From positions 18,947,443 through 19,011,442 of the forward strand of contig NC_003071.7 of assembly GCF_000001735.4 (NCBI RefSeq): 64,000 bases of DNA, given 5' to 3'. This document shows positions 1 through 10,501 of the stretch, piece after piece. This DNA is from Arabidopsis thaliana (Eukaryota > Streptophyta > Magnoliopsida > Brassicales > Brassicaceae). Each line of letters opens with the position of its first letter. Position 1 is the first letter of the stretch. Made by a program: the position numbers and the translations under genes. Under the pieces are notes generated by a model. The model was not told the DNA's origin, did not search any database, and saw nothing but the letters and a program-made list of their open reading frames with translations.

Positions 1-328
1 TCGATGATGTTATCAAAAGCATTACCGATCTTCTTAATAGCCACTTTCTCTCCAGTCACTGAGTTCACCGCAGCACTGAAATTCAAGAATCAAGAGCCTG
101 TGAACATTCAATAGAAGGAACGCTTTCATAATTTATCAGACAAAGAATCAAAAGAACTTACCAGACAATACCGCAAGCGCCTCTACCAATGGGACGAATA
201 GGAGGGACATACTTTCTGGAAACTTCAAAGAGTTGTCCATAAACGTTGTACTGAACATAGCGGCCACCGTGTGTCGGTACAACTTTGATGCAATGTTCGG
301 TAGAACCAGAGCTTGATTCTCCAGACAT
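1..328 (-). CDS. MPK12: MAP kinase MPK12, 5' part only (runs off the window)
   Basis: Two coding exons are visible: 162-328 (start codon at 326-328) and 1-75, joined by a GT-AG intron at 76-161. The joined reading gives the N-terminus of a group B plant MAPK. The glycine-rich loop IGRGACGIV is at residues 47-55, and the ATP-anchoring lysine lies in VAIKK at residues 68-72. The rest of the kinase (HRD, DFG, TEY loop) lies to the left of the window. MPK12 acts in guard cells downstream of ABA, ROS and CO2 signals and influences water-use efficiency. Residue 53 here is Gly, the common allele; an Arg at this site is the known Cvi variant. An in-frame ATG also exists at 428-430, which would add 34 residues. 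I chose 328 because the family protein starts [10 protein letters not shown]. Confidence 0.93.
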
Positions 329-874
329 GATGATGCAATGATCAGACCGAGAACGAGAGAAACCAAGAAGAAGGGCTTTTGTTGAAGTTGAAGGATCTCC
401 TAAAGTATCTCTTGAAGACACTAAATCCATGTGAAGAGAGAAGCTTTTTTCAACTGTAAAAGATCTCTCAAGGGACCCGTGAATCTAAAGATCATGAAAG
501 ATTACATACGTGTATGGTAACAAGAAGCAGAGTCACTCGATATTAGCTCAATATTGCATTTTTCATTTGTTACTACTAATTGCACTTAACTATAGATCAA
601 AGCCTCTGATTTGTTCCTTTGATTGAAACAGGTTTAGAAAGATTGGATCACTACAAAGAGAGCAGTGATTTTTTCAAGCCAAACAGATGTATTCTATATT
701 TATATTTTATTGCAGAATTGATTTCATACAGTCACACATACAAGACCAACACACCTAAACGGAAGAGACAAGCTCGACAGATGGACTCAAAACAAAGAAA
801 AAAGAGAAAACACTATTTATAGAACCTAAAGCTGCCTTTTGTAAGGGTTAAACTTGTTTGTTTACCTCACTATT
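329..874. promoter_or_regulatory. MPK12 5' flank and BPS2 3' end
   Basis: This stretch holds the leader and promoter of the leftward MPK12 gene and the 3' untranslated region of the BYPASS-like gene, which is also leftward. The DNA is AT-rich and contains no convincing second gene. A minus-strand AATAAA-type signal near 700-710 is a plausible polyadenylation signal for the BYPASS-like transcript. Confidence 0.5.
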
Positions 875-1918
875 TTAGTCTACATCTTCTCCAACTGCAT
901 TGCCAGAGATTGAGTCACTTGACCTAAGATTACAGAGCAACACATCGCGCCCTCTCAAAGTCAGTTTAAAGAAACTATCAACTTCCTCCAGTAACTGATC
1001 CAACCCTTGAGACAATTTCTCAGCTTGTGTCCCCAATTCCATAACATTATCTTTGAAGAATTCAACTTCGACAGGATCAACGCCATCTTGGATCATCGGG
1101 TATAGCTTCTCGACACTAGCATCAACGCTCTCCAGCTCTTTGAGAATCGTGGTTCTACCGGAAGACAACATGTCTCTGATCTCAGCATTTACAACACTCT
1201 GCATATCAGTAAAGACCTTTGCCCATAATGGTTTTTCAGAGACAGGTAAATCGAAAAGATCCTTGGTGGAATCAGACCAGGCTGCGGTAAATACACTGCA
1301 GATATAAACTGTTTGAACCTTCACACCATAAAAAGCTCGCATCAGAACCTTTCCTTTAGGCGAGTTCTTGACTTTAGGCAGACTCAGAGATTTAACAAGA
1401 CTGTCTAGAACCGCACGGCAGTTTTCAATTCTAGGGTTGTTTGTATTAACATGTTGCCTCCAGCTATCAAGCGAAGATCGAGCCTGGAGATACTTCTCCC
1501 CAGAATCCGATTGTAAATTGTGCAGAACACACTTGAGGAAGAGATCTCCCTGGTTGAGACGTGTGAGCTCAGAGCTAAAGGCATTACAGAGATCTAGTAA
1601 CCTAACGCTTATGTTGAGGTAAACATCAACCCATTTCTCTTCCCAATCAGAGACAGGAAGCTGGAGATCAGTAATGAGAGTGTTAATGTTCTTATGAGTC
1701 TCGCAGAGTGACTCCATAGCTAGCTTCATCCAGGATAAAGTGAGGATGTCATCTTTGTTCTTAGGCATAAGTTTCTTCAGTCTCTCTTCCAAACGTAGCT
1801 CAAAGCCGTTCAATAGAGAAAGTAGCCATGGCGATAAATCTGATCCCTTTGATGATAACATCCGAAAGGGATTTCCAAATGGGAAGAAACCTCGGGGTGG
1901 ATCTTGTGGTCGGCTCAT
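875..1918 (-). CDS. BPS2: BYPASS1-like protein (BPS family)
   Basis: This is a single coding exon of 347 codons starting at the ATG at 1916-1918, with first residues MSRPQDPPRGFFPFGNPF. That start is the hallmark of the plant-specific BPS1/DUF793 family. The frame stays open a few codons upstream, but only with a GTG, and the DNA just before it is a splice acceptor, so 1918 is the start. A leader intron runs from 1931 to 2450 (donor GTAAGT, acceptor CAG), leaving a noncoding first exon upstream of 2451. BPS proteins limit production of a root-derived mobile signal that arrests shoot growth. The biochemical activity is unknown. I see no catalytic motif and one moderately hydrophobic stretch (VQTVYICSVFTAAW). 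Naming it BPS2 rather than another paralog is from memory. Confidence 0.85.
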   Translation of the reverse strand: MSRPQDPPRGFFPFGNPFRMLSSKGSDLSPWLLSLLNGFELRLEERLKKLMPKNKDDILTLSWMKLAMESLCETHKNINTLITDLQLPVSDWEEKWVDVYLNISVRLLDLCNAFSSELTRLNQGDLFLKCVLHNLQSDSGEKYLQARSSLDSWRQHVNTNNPRIENCRAVLDSLVKSLSLPKVKNSPKGKVLMRAFYGVKVQTVYICSVFTAAWSDSTKDLFDLPVSEKPLWAKVFTDMQSVVNAEIRDMLSSGRTTILKELESVDASVEKLYPMIQDGVDPVEVEFFKDNVMELGTQAEKLSQGLDQLLEEVDSFFKLTLRGRDVLLCNLRSSDSISGNAVGEDVD

Positions 1919-1930
1919 TTTGCTAGACAC

Positions 1931-3476
1931 CTGAAAATGAAAAGAGAAATATTGTTAGAATAATGATAATGATTAATCATACAAACCGATTTGCTGTGAA
2001 CTCAATGTATCTTCTGTGTTGTTGCCACACATAGAAGGACTAATCGAGGAACAATACAATCCCAAGTCCCAACCTTAAGAGTCCCAAAAAGCTGACAACT
2101 TTTGAGATCTTGAAAAAAAAGAAGTTACCACCTTTATTGAAATGATGTAAAATCAAAATTTGAAGATGAAAACAAACACATAATCAATTGTTCTAAGCCA
2201 TAATCTACACTTGAAGATGTCCAGAACCAAGGAATTAGGATAAAAGTTTCAATCTTTCCAAAATTAGAAGAACCCTAGGAGTTAATTATCTACACGGAAG
2301 TTTTGAACACAGAAGTTCGGTACAAACTCTTCATCGAACAGTAAAATCTATCTTAGAACTAAACACACAAACTTCGATTTACAGAAGAACACACACAATA
2401 AAAGGAGAATTATAGATAACAAAAAAAAACTCAATTTCCACGAAACTTACCGTTTTAAGTCGCCGGAAATGAAGAAATCACAGGGAAAATCGTGTGGAAA
2501 TGATTCTTCTAATGCTTCATTGAATTTTCTGAGTCGATCGGCTGAGAAAAATGTCTGGCGGAGGTCGAGTTTGATAAAGCTACGGCCCGTCACATAAAAA
2601 CTAGTTACAACCTTACAAGTATACCATTAGTGAATGGCTGTTACGTTTTAATTGGTCACAGCCTTGTGTGTAGTTAAATTCTTAGCGGAAAGTGGACGGC
2701 TATAAAATAATTAAAAGTTTTATCGAAGGGCCAAAAATGAGACGATTTCGTGGGATTATAAAATAAGTCATTGGTCGATTGGCGTAGTCTTTGTTTATTT
2801 TAATTATTATAACCAAATCTAACGGCTAACTAATACATACCACGTCCTACAGACTCCTGTTATTACTTTTAAAAATAAAAACTGAGAAGATTTAATCGAA
2901 AATTAATTTTGACGATTCATTATTATTTTTGGTAGTACTTTGCTTTTTAAAAAATTGTAAAATCCTCATCAAAAAAATTTCAGCAACTGTGAATATTTTT
3001 TAAAAGGCATAACAACTTTATTTGTTTTACGTAACGAATTCCTTGGATTTGCGTAAAACATGGGCCTCAAAGCCCAAATGACAGCTGTCAAGGAACAAAT
3101 CGGTCGACAAAAGTATGGACCCCACTTTTAATTTACATCCGGACAAAGACTAAAGAGCTGTCTTTATCTCAATCGTTTTTCTTGTTTCTTTAAGCCCATT
3201 AGGTATAGCTACCTCAATTTATGGGCCATCAGGTCCAAAGGGCATTTTTCCCAAAAGATTCCTAATCGAATTACGTCGATATTGAATACCTTATTGACTT
3301 TGAGACAACTCCACCATTGTGCTAGATAAAATAGGCCTTTTTAAAACTTTGAAGATAAAAAACGGCCCATAAACGTTGTGAAAAAGCCTCTCGCTGAAAC
3401 AGAAGGTCTCTGTAAGTGTCTAATCGCGCGATGAACTTGATAACGGCGATGACCGGAGCTAAATTGCGGCCATACA
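1931..3476. promoter_or_regulatory. BPS2 leader intron, divergent promoter region and LCBK2 leader
   Basis: The left part (1931-2450) is the spliced leader intron of the BYPASS-like gene. The remainder is a roughly 900-bp divergent intergenic region serving the leftward BPS gene and the rightward LCBK2. Several GGCCCA/TGGGCC (site II-like) elements occur near 3060, 3190, 3222 and 3363, the last few upstream of LCBK2. I see no other gene. Confidence 0.5.
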
Positions 3477-3541
3477 ATGCTACGATCCACTTGCTGCACT
3501 CCACTTTGCCCTTTCACGGCGAAACAACCTTCTTTCCTTAG
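3431..3541 (+). other. Overlapping upstream ORF at the LCBK2 start
   Basis: An ATG at 3431 opens a 36-codon frame that terminates at 3539-3541, 65 bases inside the LCBK2 coding region and out of frame with it. If the transcript begins upstream of 3431, ribosomes would have to leaky-scan past it, and past a second in-frame ATG at 3449, to reach the LCBK2 start at 3477. Whether it is transcribed is unknown. Confidence 0.4.
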
Positions 3542-5637
3542 GAAACAGCAACGTATTACCTCTGATCGCTTCACCTTTCGCGGTGGTGGTGGTGGCGATG
3601 CCGCCGCCGTCGTCTCCTCCTCCGGCCTCCGTGATCTCGTTTTCGTCGTAAACCCTCAAGGTGTGTTTGCCCTTTTACTCACTGGATGAAAAAAAACTGA
3701 GATTCGAAATTCATTGGATTTAAAAATGATGTTTTTAATATGAGAATCAATCTCGATGTGGAATTGAGGTTTAGTATTATCGTCTCTTGATTCTTTTCAA
3801 TGTCTTTTATATGAGTCTAGGTGCTAATGGTAGAACAGCTAAAGAATGGAAGAAGTTGCTTCCTCACCTTCGATCTCGTCTTGGTAAAGACTGTAATGTG
3901 AGTTTTTGATTCACTTGCCTTTTTGTGCCCCTGTGTTAGTGATGCCATCTCCTTTCGCTTTCTTCAGTTCCTTCAACTGAGTTTACGTGTCTTCTTGTTT
4001 GTTTCTCCAGGTAAGTGAATTATTAACATCGGGTCCTTCTCATGCCATTGACATTACAAGAGAGGTAAGGAGTAGTGAAAGTAATATACTACTTTGCTGG
4101 GTACAGTATTCTCTGTCTTGTCGATTTGGTTTTATGATGATCCTCTGTTGCTTCTAATTATCCTCTCAGGCTATAAGGGATGGTGCAGATGCTGTCATTG
4201 CGGTTGGAGGTGATGGAACACTTCATGAGGTAGGAATTGCCATTTTTGGTTGCTAGAACTGCGCTCTGGAGATTCTTAGCTCCACTCATTCTGTCCTTTT
4301 TTTTTTTATCTACAGGTTGTTAATGGTTTCTTTTGGGAGGGGAAACCTGTCGGTTATCTCAGTGGGGAAGCTAGTCGATCGACTGCACTTGGTGTGAGTA
4401 GCTTGAGTTGACTTTTTGACTTGTTTTTGTGTATATCTCTTGTGGAGTTACAACATACAATCTTAGTCCATCCTTTTTATTTTGCAGCTGATTCCCTTAG
4501 GTACTGGCTCAGATTTTGCTAGAACATTTGGTTGGTTAGTTTTTGCAACTTCTGTTTGTTGTGTTTTTTTGAAACTTATGTTGAGCCATATGTTAAGTGT
4601 ATCCTGCATTCTTTAGGAACAATGATCCTTGTGAAGCAGTGGAGCGCATTGCTAGAGGTATGTCACTGAATTCATTTGAGGAGTTAGGACTTAGTTACTA
4701 CTGAACTGTCTATCTATGTCTCATATATCACATAACCAGCATTTTCTCAGGGATGCGATCACGGATTGATGTTGGTGTTATCGACAAGGAAGGAAAGGAT
4801 TTGCATTACTTCATCAATGTAGCTGATGTTCATTTGTAAGCATATCGTGGAAATTTTCATCTGTGATTGATCCCTAATGATGCAAGGTTGTAAATCTGTC
4901 CTTTTGTTGCTCATTACTTGCAGGAGCGCAAAGGCAGGATTTTACGCTTCAAAATACAAGAAATTTGGAAACTTGTGCTACGTAATTGGTGCCCTACAAG
5001 CGTTCATGGGCCATCATAACCAAGATATGAGAATCAGAGTAAGCAAATTTTTTTCTGCGAAATCCCTTCTGCACCGTAGCAAGTAACTTAAAAGCATTCT
5101 GTTATTTTCTCAGGTCAATGGAGGCGAATGGGAAATATATCCCCAGGTCACTGCTCTCTGCGTTGGAAACGCAAAATACTTTGGTGGTGGAATGAAAATC
5201 ACACCCAACGCCATCCCTGGAAATGGAAATCTTGAGGTGCAACTATTCGTTTTCTTCAATCTCAAATCCTATGTTGGGAATATGGTAGCTCTTGAGTCTT
5301 GACTTCTTCCCTGTAGGTTGTGGTTCTTCAAAACTTCAAATGGTATGATTTCGTACTTAAACTTCATAAGCTGTACAACGGGACTCATCTTTCGGTTAAC
5401 AATGTGACTTCAAGAAGGTAATATTTTTCTTTGGCTTCTTCTCATTTTGTCCTTTAAACGACCTTAGCACTAGAAAAGTCACCACCTTTATGCTACCTCT
5501 CTTGTAGTGTACAAAGCATCGAAGTTGAAGAGATTACAGACAGTGGAAGTATCTATGTGCAGTCAGATGGAGAACATCTTGGATTCCTACCTAGAAAGTT
5601 TCAGGTGTTACCCGGTGCCATAGACATAATCAGCTGA
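3477..5637 (+). CDS. LCBK2: Sphingoid long-chain base kinase LCBK2 (DAGK-catalytic family)
   Basis: Twelve exons join into 364 codons: 3477-3660, 3821-3897, 4011-4064, 4170-4229, 4316-4393, 4488-4534, 4617-4657, 4751-4835, 4924-5038, 5114-5236, 5317-5417 and 5508-5637. The protein has the diacylglycerol-kinase-type catalytic domain, with the nucleotide-binding signature [13 protein letters not shown] near residues 117-129 and the downstream [10 protein letters not shown] motif. This enzyme class phosphorylates sphingoid bases to signalling long-chain base phosphates. The first 50 or so residues are basic and hydroxylated, which suits an organelle-targeting presequence. A 36-codon upstream frame (3431-3541) overlaps the start out of frame. 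Family membership is clear. Substrate preference follows the known Arabidopsis gene and cannot be read from sequence. Confidence 0.92.
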
Positions 5638-5883
5638 TCAAAACCGCAGATTTCTTAGGATAAACTTGTCAAGTAAAGTGTAGAATACTTCAACTTTATA
5701 TTCTTCCTGTAATATGATTCATTGTTTAGCGAATCAGATTTATGCTCGTGTTACTTGTGTAACTCGTTACTATCACTATTTATTGTGTGGTCTCTGTTAA
5801 CCACAAATAGATACTTTAAAACATTTTAAAGCAAAAAGTCGCATCTCCTAAATCAATCAATCACACAAAATTGAATCCTAAAA

Positions 5884-7025
5884 ATGGTAGCTTCTCTTTC
5901 CTTTCATTCCATCGCCACCGTTAATCCAATCTTCTCCGGCGATGGTGGTCGTTCAATCTTCCGGACTAATCGCCGATTCGAAGCAACTGGAGTGAGTTGC
6001 CGAGGACAGAATCCTACTGACGAGCCACAGACAAGTAAAGGACCCGAGCCGGATAATGTTCTACTCAAAATCGCTTGGTACGGATCTGAGCTACTCGGAA
6101 TAGCTGCTTCTGTTTTCCGATCTCCGGAGACTTCTCCGATTGTGACAGGCTTTGAGGTTCCTGTTGATTGTTCTGGTCGAGCCGTTCGTGTAGCTGTCGT
6201 GGACTCGATTAAACAAGACTTTAAACGATCCTACTTCGTCACAGGTCAGTGTAAAATCATCCAATCTGAATTCTGTTTCTTTTGTCTAAATCGAAATCTC
6301 TGAGTTTTCAGGTAATTTGACGCCGGAGGTTTATGAGGAGAAGTGTGAATTCGCTGATCCGGCTGGATCCTTCAAGGGTCTTGCTCGTTTCAAAAGGAAT
6401 TGCACTAATTTCGGAAGCCTTATCGAGAAATCCAATATGAAGCTCATGAAATGGGAGAATTTTGAGGTACGGTCAACTACTAAAAGATGTCGGAGTAAAA
6501 GTTTCGTTTTTTGTTTCTCACCAGAGCTCCATCATGAGTTTTGCAGGATAAAGGAATTGGACATTGGAAATTTAGCTGTGTCATGTCGTTTCCATGGAAA
6601 CCCATTCTTTCAGGTATTTATTTTATCAAGGAAACCTTAAAAGTTTTCAGATTTTTGTAGCCTTTTTAGGATAAAGTTTGCAACTTTAATAGCTTCAATG
6701 ATTAGTAATGAAGACAAAAAGAACAAAACTTTTACTATGTCTTTTTATGGAAATCTGTTTTTACAGCAACTGGTTACACGGAGTATTATTTCGACACAGA
6801 ATCCGGGAAAATTTGCAGGTAAAAAGATTACTTATGAGCTCATTAATATAAACCCCACTAATCTCTTTTCAACTTTGAAATCTTTTGTGAAGAAGAAGAA
6901 GCTGGTTAAACATATTTTGATGAATGTTGGCTTGCAGGCACGTGGAGCATTGGAATGTCCCTAAGATTGCTCTGTTCAAACAACTTCTGAGACCCAGCCG
7001 TGGTTTAGTGGGGACACAAAACTAG
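5884..7025 (+). CDS. NTF2-like fold protein, probably plastid-targeted
   Basis: Five exons (5884-6244, 6312-6466, 6547-6613, 6767-6818, 6938-7025) join to 240 codons. The N-terminal 40 or so residues are rich in Ser, Arg and small residues and nearly free of acidic ones, like a chloroplast transit peptide. The C-terminal half carries the pattern YEEKCEFADPAGSFKGL...F, followed by alternating beta-strand sequence ending HVEHWNVPKIALFKQLL. This is the NTF2-like/DUF2358 plant group. Molecular function is not established. The fold is often a small-ligand or protein-binding cone, so annotation as a nuclear transport factor would be misleading. The DUF2358 gene at 32213-33115 in this window belongs to the same broad fold group. 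Confidence 0.85.
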
Positions 7026-7364
7026 CGCAGATGAAGAATGATGTCAATTTCAAATTAGATTTTTTTAACCGTAAATATATGAAACTTGCTTCTGAAACTA
7101 ATATGGGATACTCTGCTCTTAGAGATCTGTAATGAATCTATTCAAGATGACACATATAAACATACTATCACTGTCGCATTAAAACAAAGGTCCATTCTTC
7201 TCGGTTGGACAAGCAACAGAGAAACCATGCTTGAACCTCTTCAACCTTGCACCGTCTCAAGTTTTAACCGTACTCTATGAATTTGCATTCTCTTGAAAAA
7301 AATGATAATTCTCTAGTGTCTTAAGTACAATTGACAATATATCTCAAGCTTTTGGATACAATTG
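7026..7364. other. Convergent 3' flanks of the NTF2-like and KPHMT1 genes
   Basis: These 339 bases lie between two converging coding regions and should hold both 3' untranslated regions and polyadenylation signals. I see no RNA gene or repeat here. Confidence 0.5.
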
Positions 7365-8969
7365 TCACTTTGAAGGCTCCATGTTCTCAGCTGCTAAAGC
7401 TGCTGCAGAAGCAGCCTTGTCAAAACCAAGCTTCTGCAACTCGGTTAAGAACCCATCGAGCTCACTTGCTGTGATCTTGTAAGGACTGTGAGAAGGACCT
7501 GGAAACACTTTTTTAGAGACTTCTTCTTTGTATTCCATTAGGGCTTTGTTAATCACTTCTCCGACATTAGCGTACTGCTTGCAAAACTTTGGAGTAACCT
7601 GTGAAATATAAGAGCATGAAACAAGAAGCATGTTGATAACGAACGAACGAACAAGAGAATGCGTTTCGAAAACAATAATTGTGTCAGGATTTTACCTTGG
7701 CATGATGTGGATGTTGCATCATACCAAGAAGATCATGGTAAACTAGCACCTGCATTTCCAAGAAAACAATTAACAGGTATGAGAAATGCAAATTTGTCTC
7801 TTGGCTACACACAAAACCGGAAAGAACGAAACTTTTCAAATAAAACCTGTCCACTGCAGAAAGGTCCAGCCCCAATGCCAATGGTTGGTATCTTGAGGGC
7901 AGAAGTTGCAGCAGCAGCTACAGGAGGTGGAACGCATTCCAAAACAACCGAAAAACATCCAGCTTCTTGTAAAGCCATTGCAGTCTCAACAACTTTAACA
8001 GCACTAGCTATGTTTCTGCCTTGGGGTCTGAAACCACCAAGAACGCTAATCGCCTGAGGGGTTAGACCCACATGACCAATAACCGCAATTCCTGCTTCAA
8101 CTATAGCTTTTGCAGCAGTGATCCTAGAAGCTGATCCTCCTTCGAGCTTAATCGCATCCATTCCTCCTTCCTTCAAAACCCTAACCGCAGTATCAACCGC
8201 CTGAAGCCAACATTTAAACCCAAAATCAGGTCCCTAATTTGTTTCATTGACACAAAATCTTGTAAAGAATCTACTTTGCATAAGCAAGTACTAAAGCTAA
8301 ATCTGTGATTACACAGGCAATGACACATTGACACATAATGTATCATTTAAGACTTTTTTTATCAAGAATCCAATCACCTAAACATTTGATCAGGAAATGA
8401 ATTGAACATTGTAAGTCCCACTGAGTGTTGTGATTAATTCAGGTATTGAAATTGCAATCAAGAATCTAATTACCTACACAAAAATTAAGCAGAAGAACAT
8501 GCCTTATCAACAAATATGTTTAATTTAGGTATCTAGAAGAAAAAAAGATTCAATTTTATAACATTACCTGACTAGAGCTTGACTCGTAGGTACCAAATGG
8601 CAAGTCACCAACTAGGAGAGGTCGTTTAGCGCCTCGAGCAACGGCACGACAATGAACAAGCATCTCGTCTAAGGAGATAGGAAGTGTTGTGTCGTGACCA
8701 TGAACAACCATGGAAGCTGAGTCACCGACAAGACAAACATCGATACCAGCTGTGTCTAAATGAACGGCGGATGGGTAATCGTAGGCAGTTACGACGGTGA
8801 TCGGTTCTCCTCTCCGGTGTTTTTGTCTGAGATGCGTTAGCGTCACTCTTTGGTTTGGGTTTTGTGGCTTTGGTCCTCCGTAGACGGTGTTTTCCGGTAG
8901 GTTACTCATGAAACGGACAGAGATGGCTTTTGAGAAGCGAGAGCAATTCCTAGTGAGTGAGGACGCCAT
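7365..8969 (-). CDS. KPHMT1: Ketopantoate hydroxymethyltransferase (PanB), mitochondrial
   Basis: Four exons on the minus strand (8568-8969, 7847-8200, 7696-7749, 7365-7598) join without phase shifts to 347 codons. The enzyme transfers a hydroxymethyl group from 5,10-methylene-tetrahydrofolate to alpha-ketoisovalerate, making ketopantoate in pantothenate (vitamin B5) synthesis. PanB landmarks are visible: TAYDYPSA, the metal-binding [11 protein letters not shown] segment, [10 protein letters not shown], the DAIKLEGG motif, GHVGLTPQ and VLECVP. The N-terminus [21 protein letters not shown] is a typical mitochondrial presequence. The tail ending AAENMEPSK extends beyond bacterial PanB. It converges with the NTF2-like gene. 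Confidence 0.95.
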
Positions 8970-9198
8970 TGTTGTGAAGATGAAGAAACCCTCTTATCTG
9001 TGACTGTGTCTGTGTTTACAAGAACAAGGAATTTTACTTTTAAGAAGATTCAATTCCTAGTGAGTGAGGACGCTGTTTAGATTCTGGCAAGTGGCGATTC
9101 AGTTCTGGGTTTCACACACAAATCAAGCATAGCAATGACACTGTTAGGAATTGTGATAGCTTAACTATAAATTCAATATTTTAACGAAATCAACAAGA
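8970..9198. promoter_or_regulatory. KPHMT1 promoter and tRNA 5' flank
   Basis: This is the leader and promoter of the leftward KPHMT1 gene. A 21-bp stretch around 9050-9070 repeats sequence from the KPHMT1 start region (AATTCCTAGTGAGTGAGGACG, first seen near 8944), so a short local duplication spans the start codon. No other gene is present. Confidence 0.45.
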
Positions 9199-9270
9199 TC
9201 CGTTGTAGTCTAGCTGGTCAGGATACTCGGCTCTCACCCGAGAGACCCGGGTTCGAGTCCCGGCAACGGA
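9199..9270 (+). tRNA. tRNA-Glu (anticodon CTC)
   Basis: This 72-nt cloverleaf has a perfect acceptor stem (TCCGTTG with CAACGGA), the internal promoter A box in TAGTCTAGCTGG and B box in GGGTTCGAGTCCC, and the anticodon stem CTCGG/CCGAG. The seven-base anticodon loop presents CTC at 9233-9235, which reads GAG (Glu). There is no intron, CCA is not encoded as expected for a eukaryotic gene, and an oligo-T terminator follows from 9275. It is intact and probably functional. Confidence 0.97.
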
Positions 9271-9811
9271 GATAGTTTTAAAATATCTTTACTATATTAA
9301 ACCGGATTTTGGTTCAGTCTGGTTATGTTAACCCAGTCTCTGTTTCTCTCTAGGCTCTAGCCTAACCCAGTCTCTGTTTCGATCTTATTGAACTTCTGTT
9401 CCAAAGGCGATTCCTTTTTTATTTTTCCGTTTCTGGGTTTAGATAGAGAAATGTAGAGATTGAGATCGCGGTTACTAGTTGGAACTCTCTTGGAGTTGGA
9501 GAGCATCCGAGGGTTCTGCACGAGCTCCTTTAAGATCGTAGCTTCGGTTCTTTTTTATGAGATTGCGCATTGTGATACCAAAACCGGATTCTACTGTTTA
9601 CAGTTTCCAGGAGTTCAAGTAAAGACCAAACCATGTCTCTGTTTTTTAAGTCACACACGTGTGAGATGACGTGAAGGAATTTTTTGTTGTTGTTGGTCTG
9701 AAGTAGTTGAATGTAGTTGGCTTCTAAACCTTTTTATATATCTCTTCAATATAAATCACACGAAGAATTCTAACACACAATTCGTTGATTCATCATATCT
9801 CCTCTTCATTA
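9271..9811. promoter_or_regulatory. WRKY43 upstream region
   Basis: This is intergenic DNA between the tRNA and WRKY43. It contains an 18-bp direct repeat (TAACCCAGTCTCTGTTTC at 9329-9346 and 9363-9380) and a TATA-like TTTATATAT near 9732-9740, which would place the WRKY43 cap site near 9765. A short open frame around 9460-9669 lacks coding character. Confidence 0.45.
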
Positions 9812-10227
9812 ATGAATGGCCTCGTCGACTCTTCTCGAGATAAGAAGATGAAAAATCCGCGATTTTCGTTTCGCACAAAGAGTGATGCAGATATTCTCGA
9901 TGATGGTTATCGATGGAGAAAGTACGGTCAGAAATCCGTCAAGAACAGCTTGTATCCCAGGTAAACTTTTTAACATAAATAATCTGAAATTGTTTTTAAA
10001 AAGATTGTTTTTTTGTGTGTTTCTTCTCACTTATGATCATCAAAAGGAGCTATTATAGATGCACACAACACATGTGTAACGTGAAGAAGCAAGTTCAGAG
10101 GCTGTCGAAGGAGACGAGCATTGTGGAGACAACTTATGAAGGAATCCATAACCATCCTTGTGAGGAGCTCATGCAAACCCTAACTCCTCTTCTTCATCAA
10201 TTGCAGTTCCTCTCTAAGTTCACCTAA
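9812..10227 (+). CDS. WRKY43: WRKY43, small group IIc WRKY transcription factor
   Basis: Two exons (9812-9960 and 10047-10227) give a 109-residue protein that is little more than one WRKY domain. The WRKYGQK heptapeptide is at residues 35-41 and is followed by the zinc ligands C-x4-C (CTQHMC) and H-x-H (HNH). The intron splits an arginine codon (AG|G) in the position conserved in this WRKY class. The protein is expected to bind W-box DNA (TTGAC). With almost no flanking sequence it may act by competing with larger WRKYs or through partners. The acceptor (CAAAAG) is unusually purine-rich but gives the correct frame. A MITE begins 29 bases past the stop codon. Confidence 0.95.
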
Positions 10228-10253
10228 TTATGTTTGTATATATATTAACGTTC

Positions 10254-10501
10254 TAAGAGCATCTCCAATGGAAGTATCTCAATGAGATACCTAACAAAAG
10301 AAAAAAAATTAAAAAAAAAATATGAGAGAAGGGAGAAAAAGTAGGAGAGAAGGAGAGTTAAATTTCTCGGATGATTGGACAGGTGTAATCACACTATTAG
10401 TTCAACTATTAAATAATAATTAATGTATCTGTTTTGATTAAAATATTAATTAATATGTTTTTGAGAAACTTTCTTTATTTTTACTGGTGGAGATGGTCTA
10501 A
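10254..10501. mobile_element. Tourist-like MITE with TAA target duplication
   Basis: A 242-bp AT-rich element (10257-10498) has imperfect terminal inverted repeats: GAGCATCTCCAATGG at the left end, and GACCATCTCCACCAG read inward from the right. It is flanked on both sides by TAA (10254-10256 and 10499-10501). A three-base TWA target duplication with GAGCATC-type ends fits non-autonomous PIF/Harbinger (Tourist) elements. It has no coding capacity. It lies just past the WRKY43 stop, probably in its 3' untranslated region. Confidence 0.7.

Noticed and set aside
1919-1930. Upstream extension of the BYPASS-like protein beginning at 1930
   Set aside because: The codon at 1928-1930 is GTG, and it lies one base after a splice acceptor in the leader. 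The family start MSRPQDPPRG at 1918 is correct.
9329-9380. Direct repeat of 18 bp near the tRNA, considered as a CRISPR-like or mobile-element end
   Set aside because: Only two units, 34 bp apart, with no inverted ends or insertion signature; a simple local duplication.
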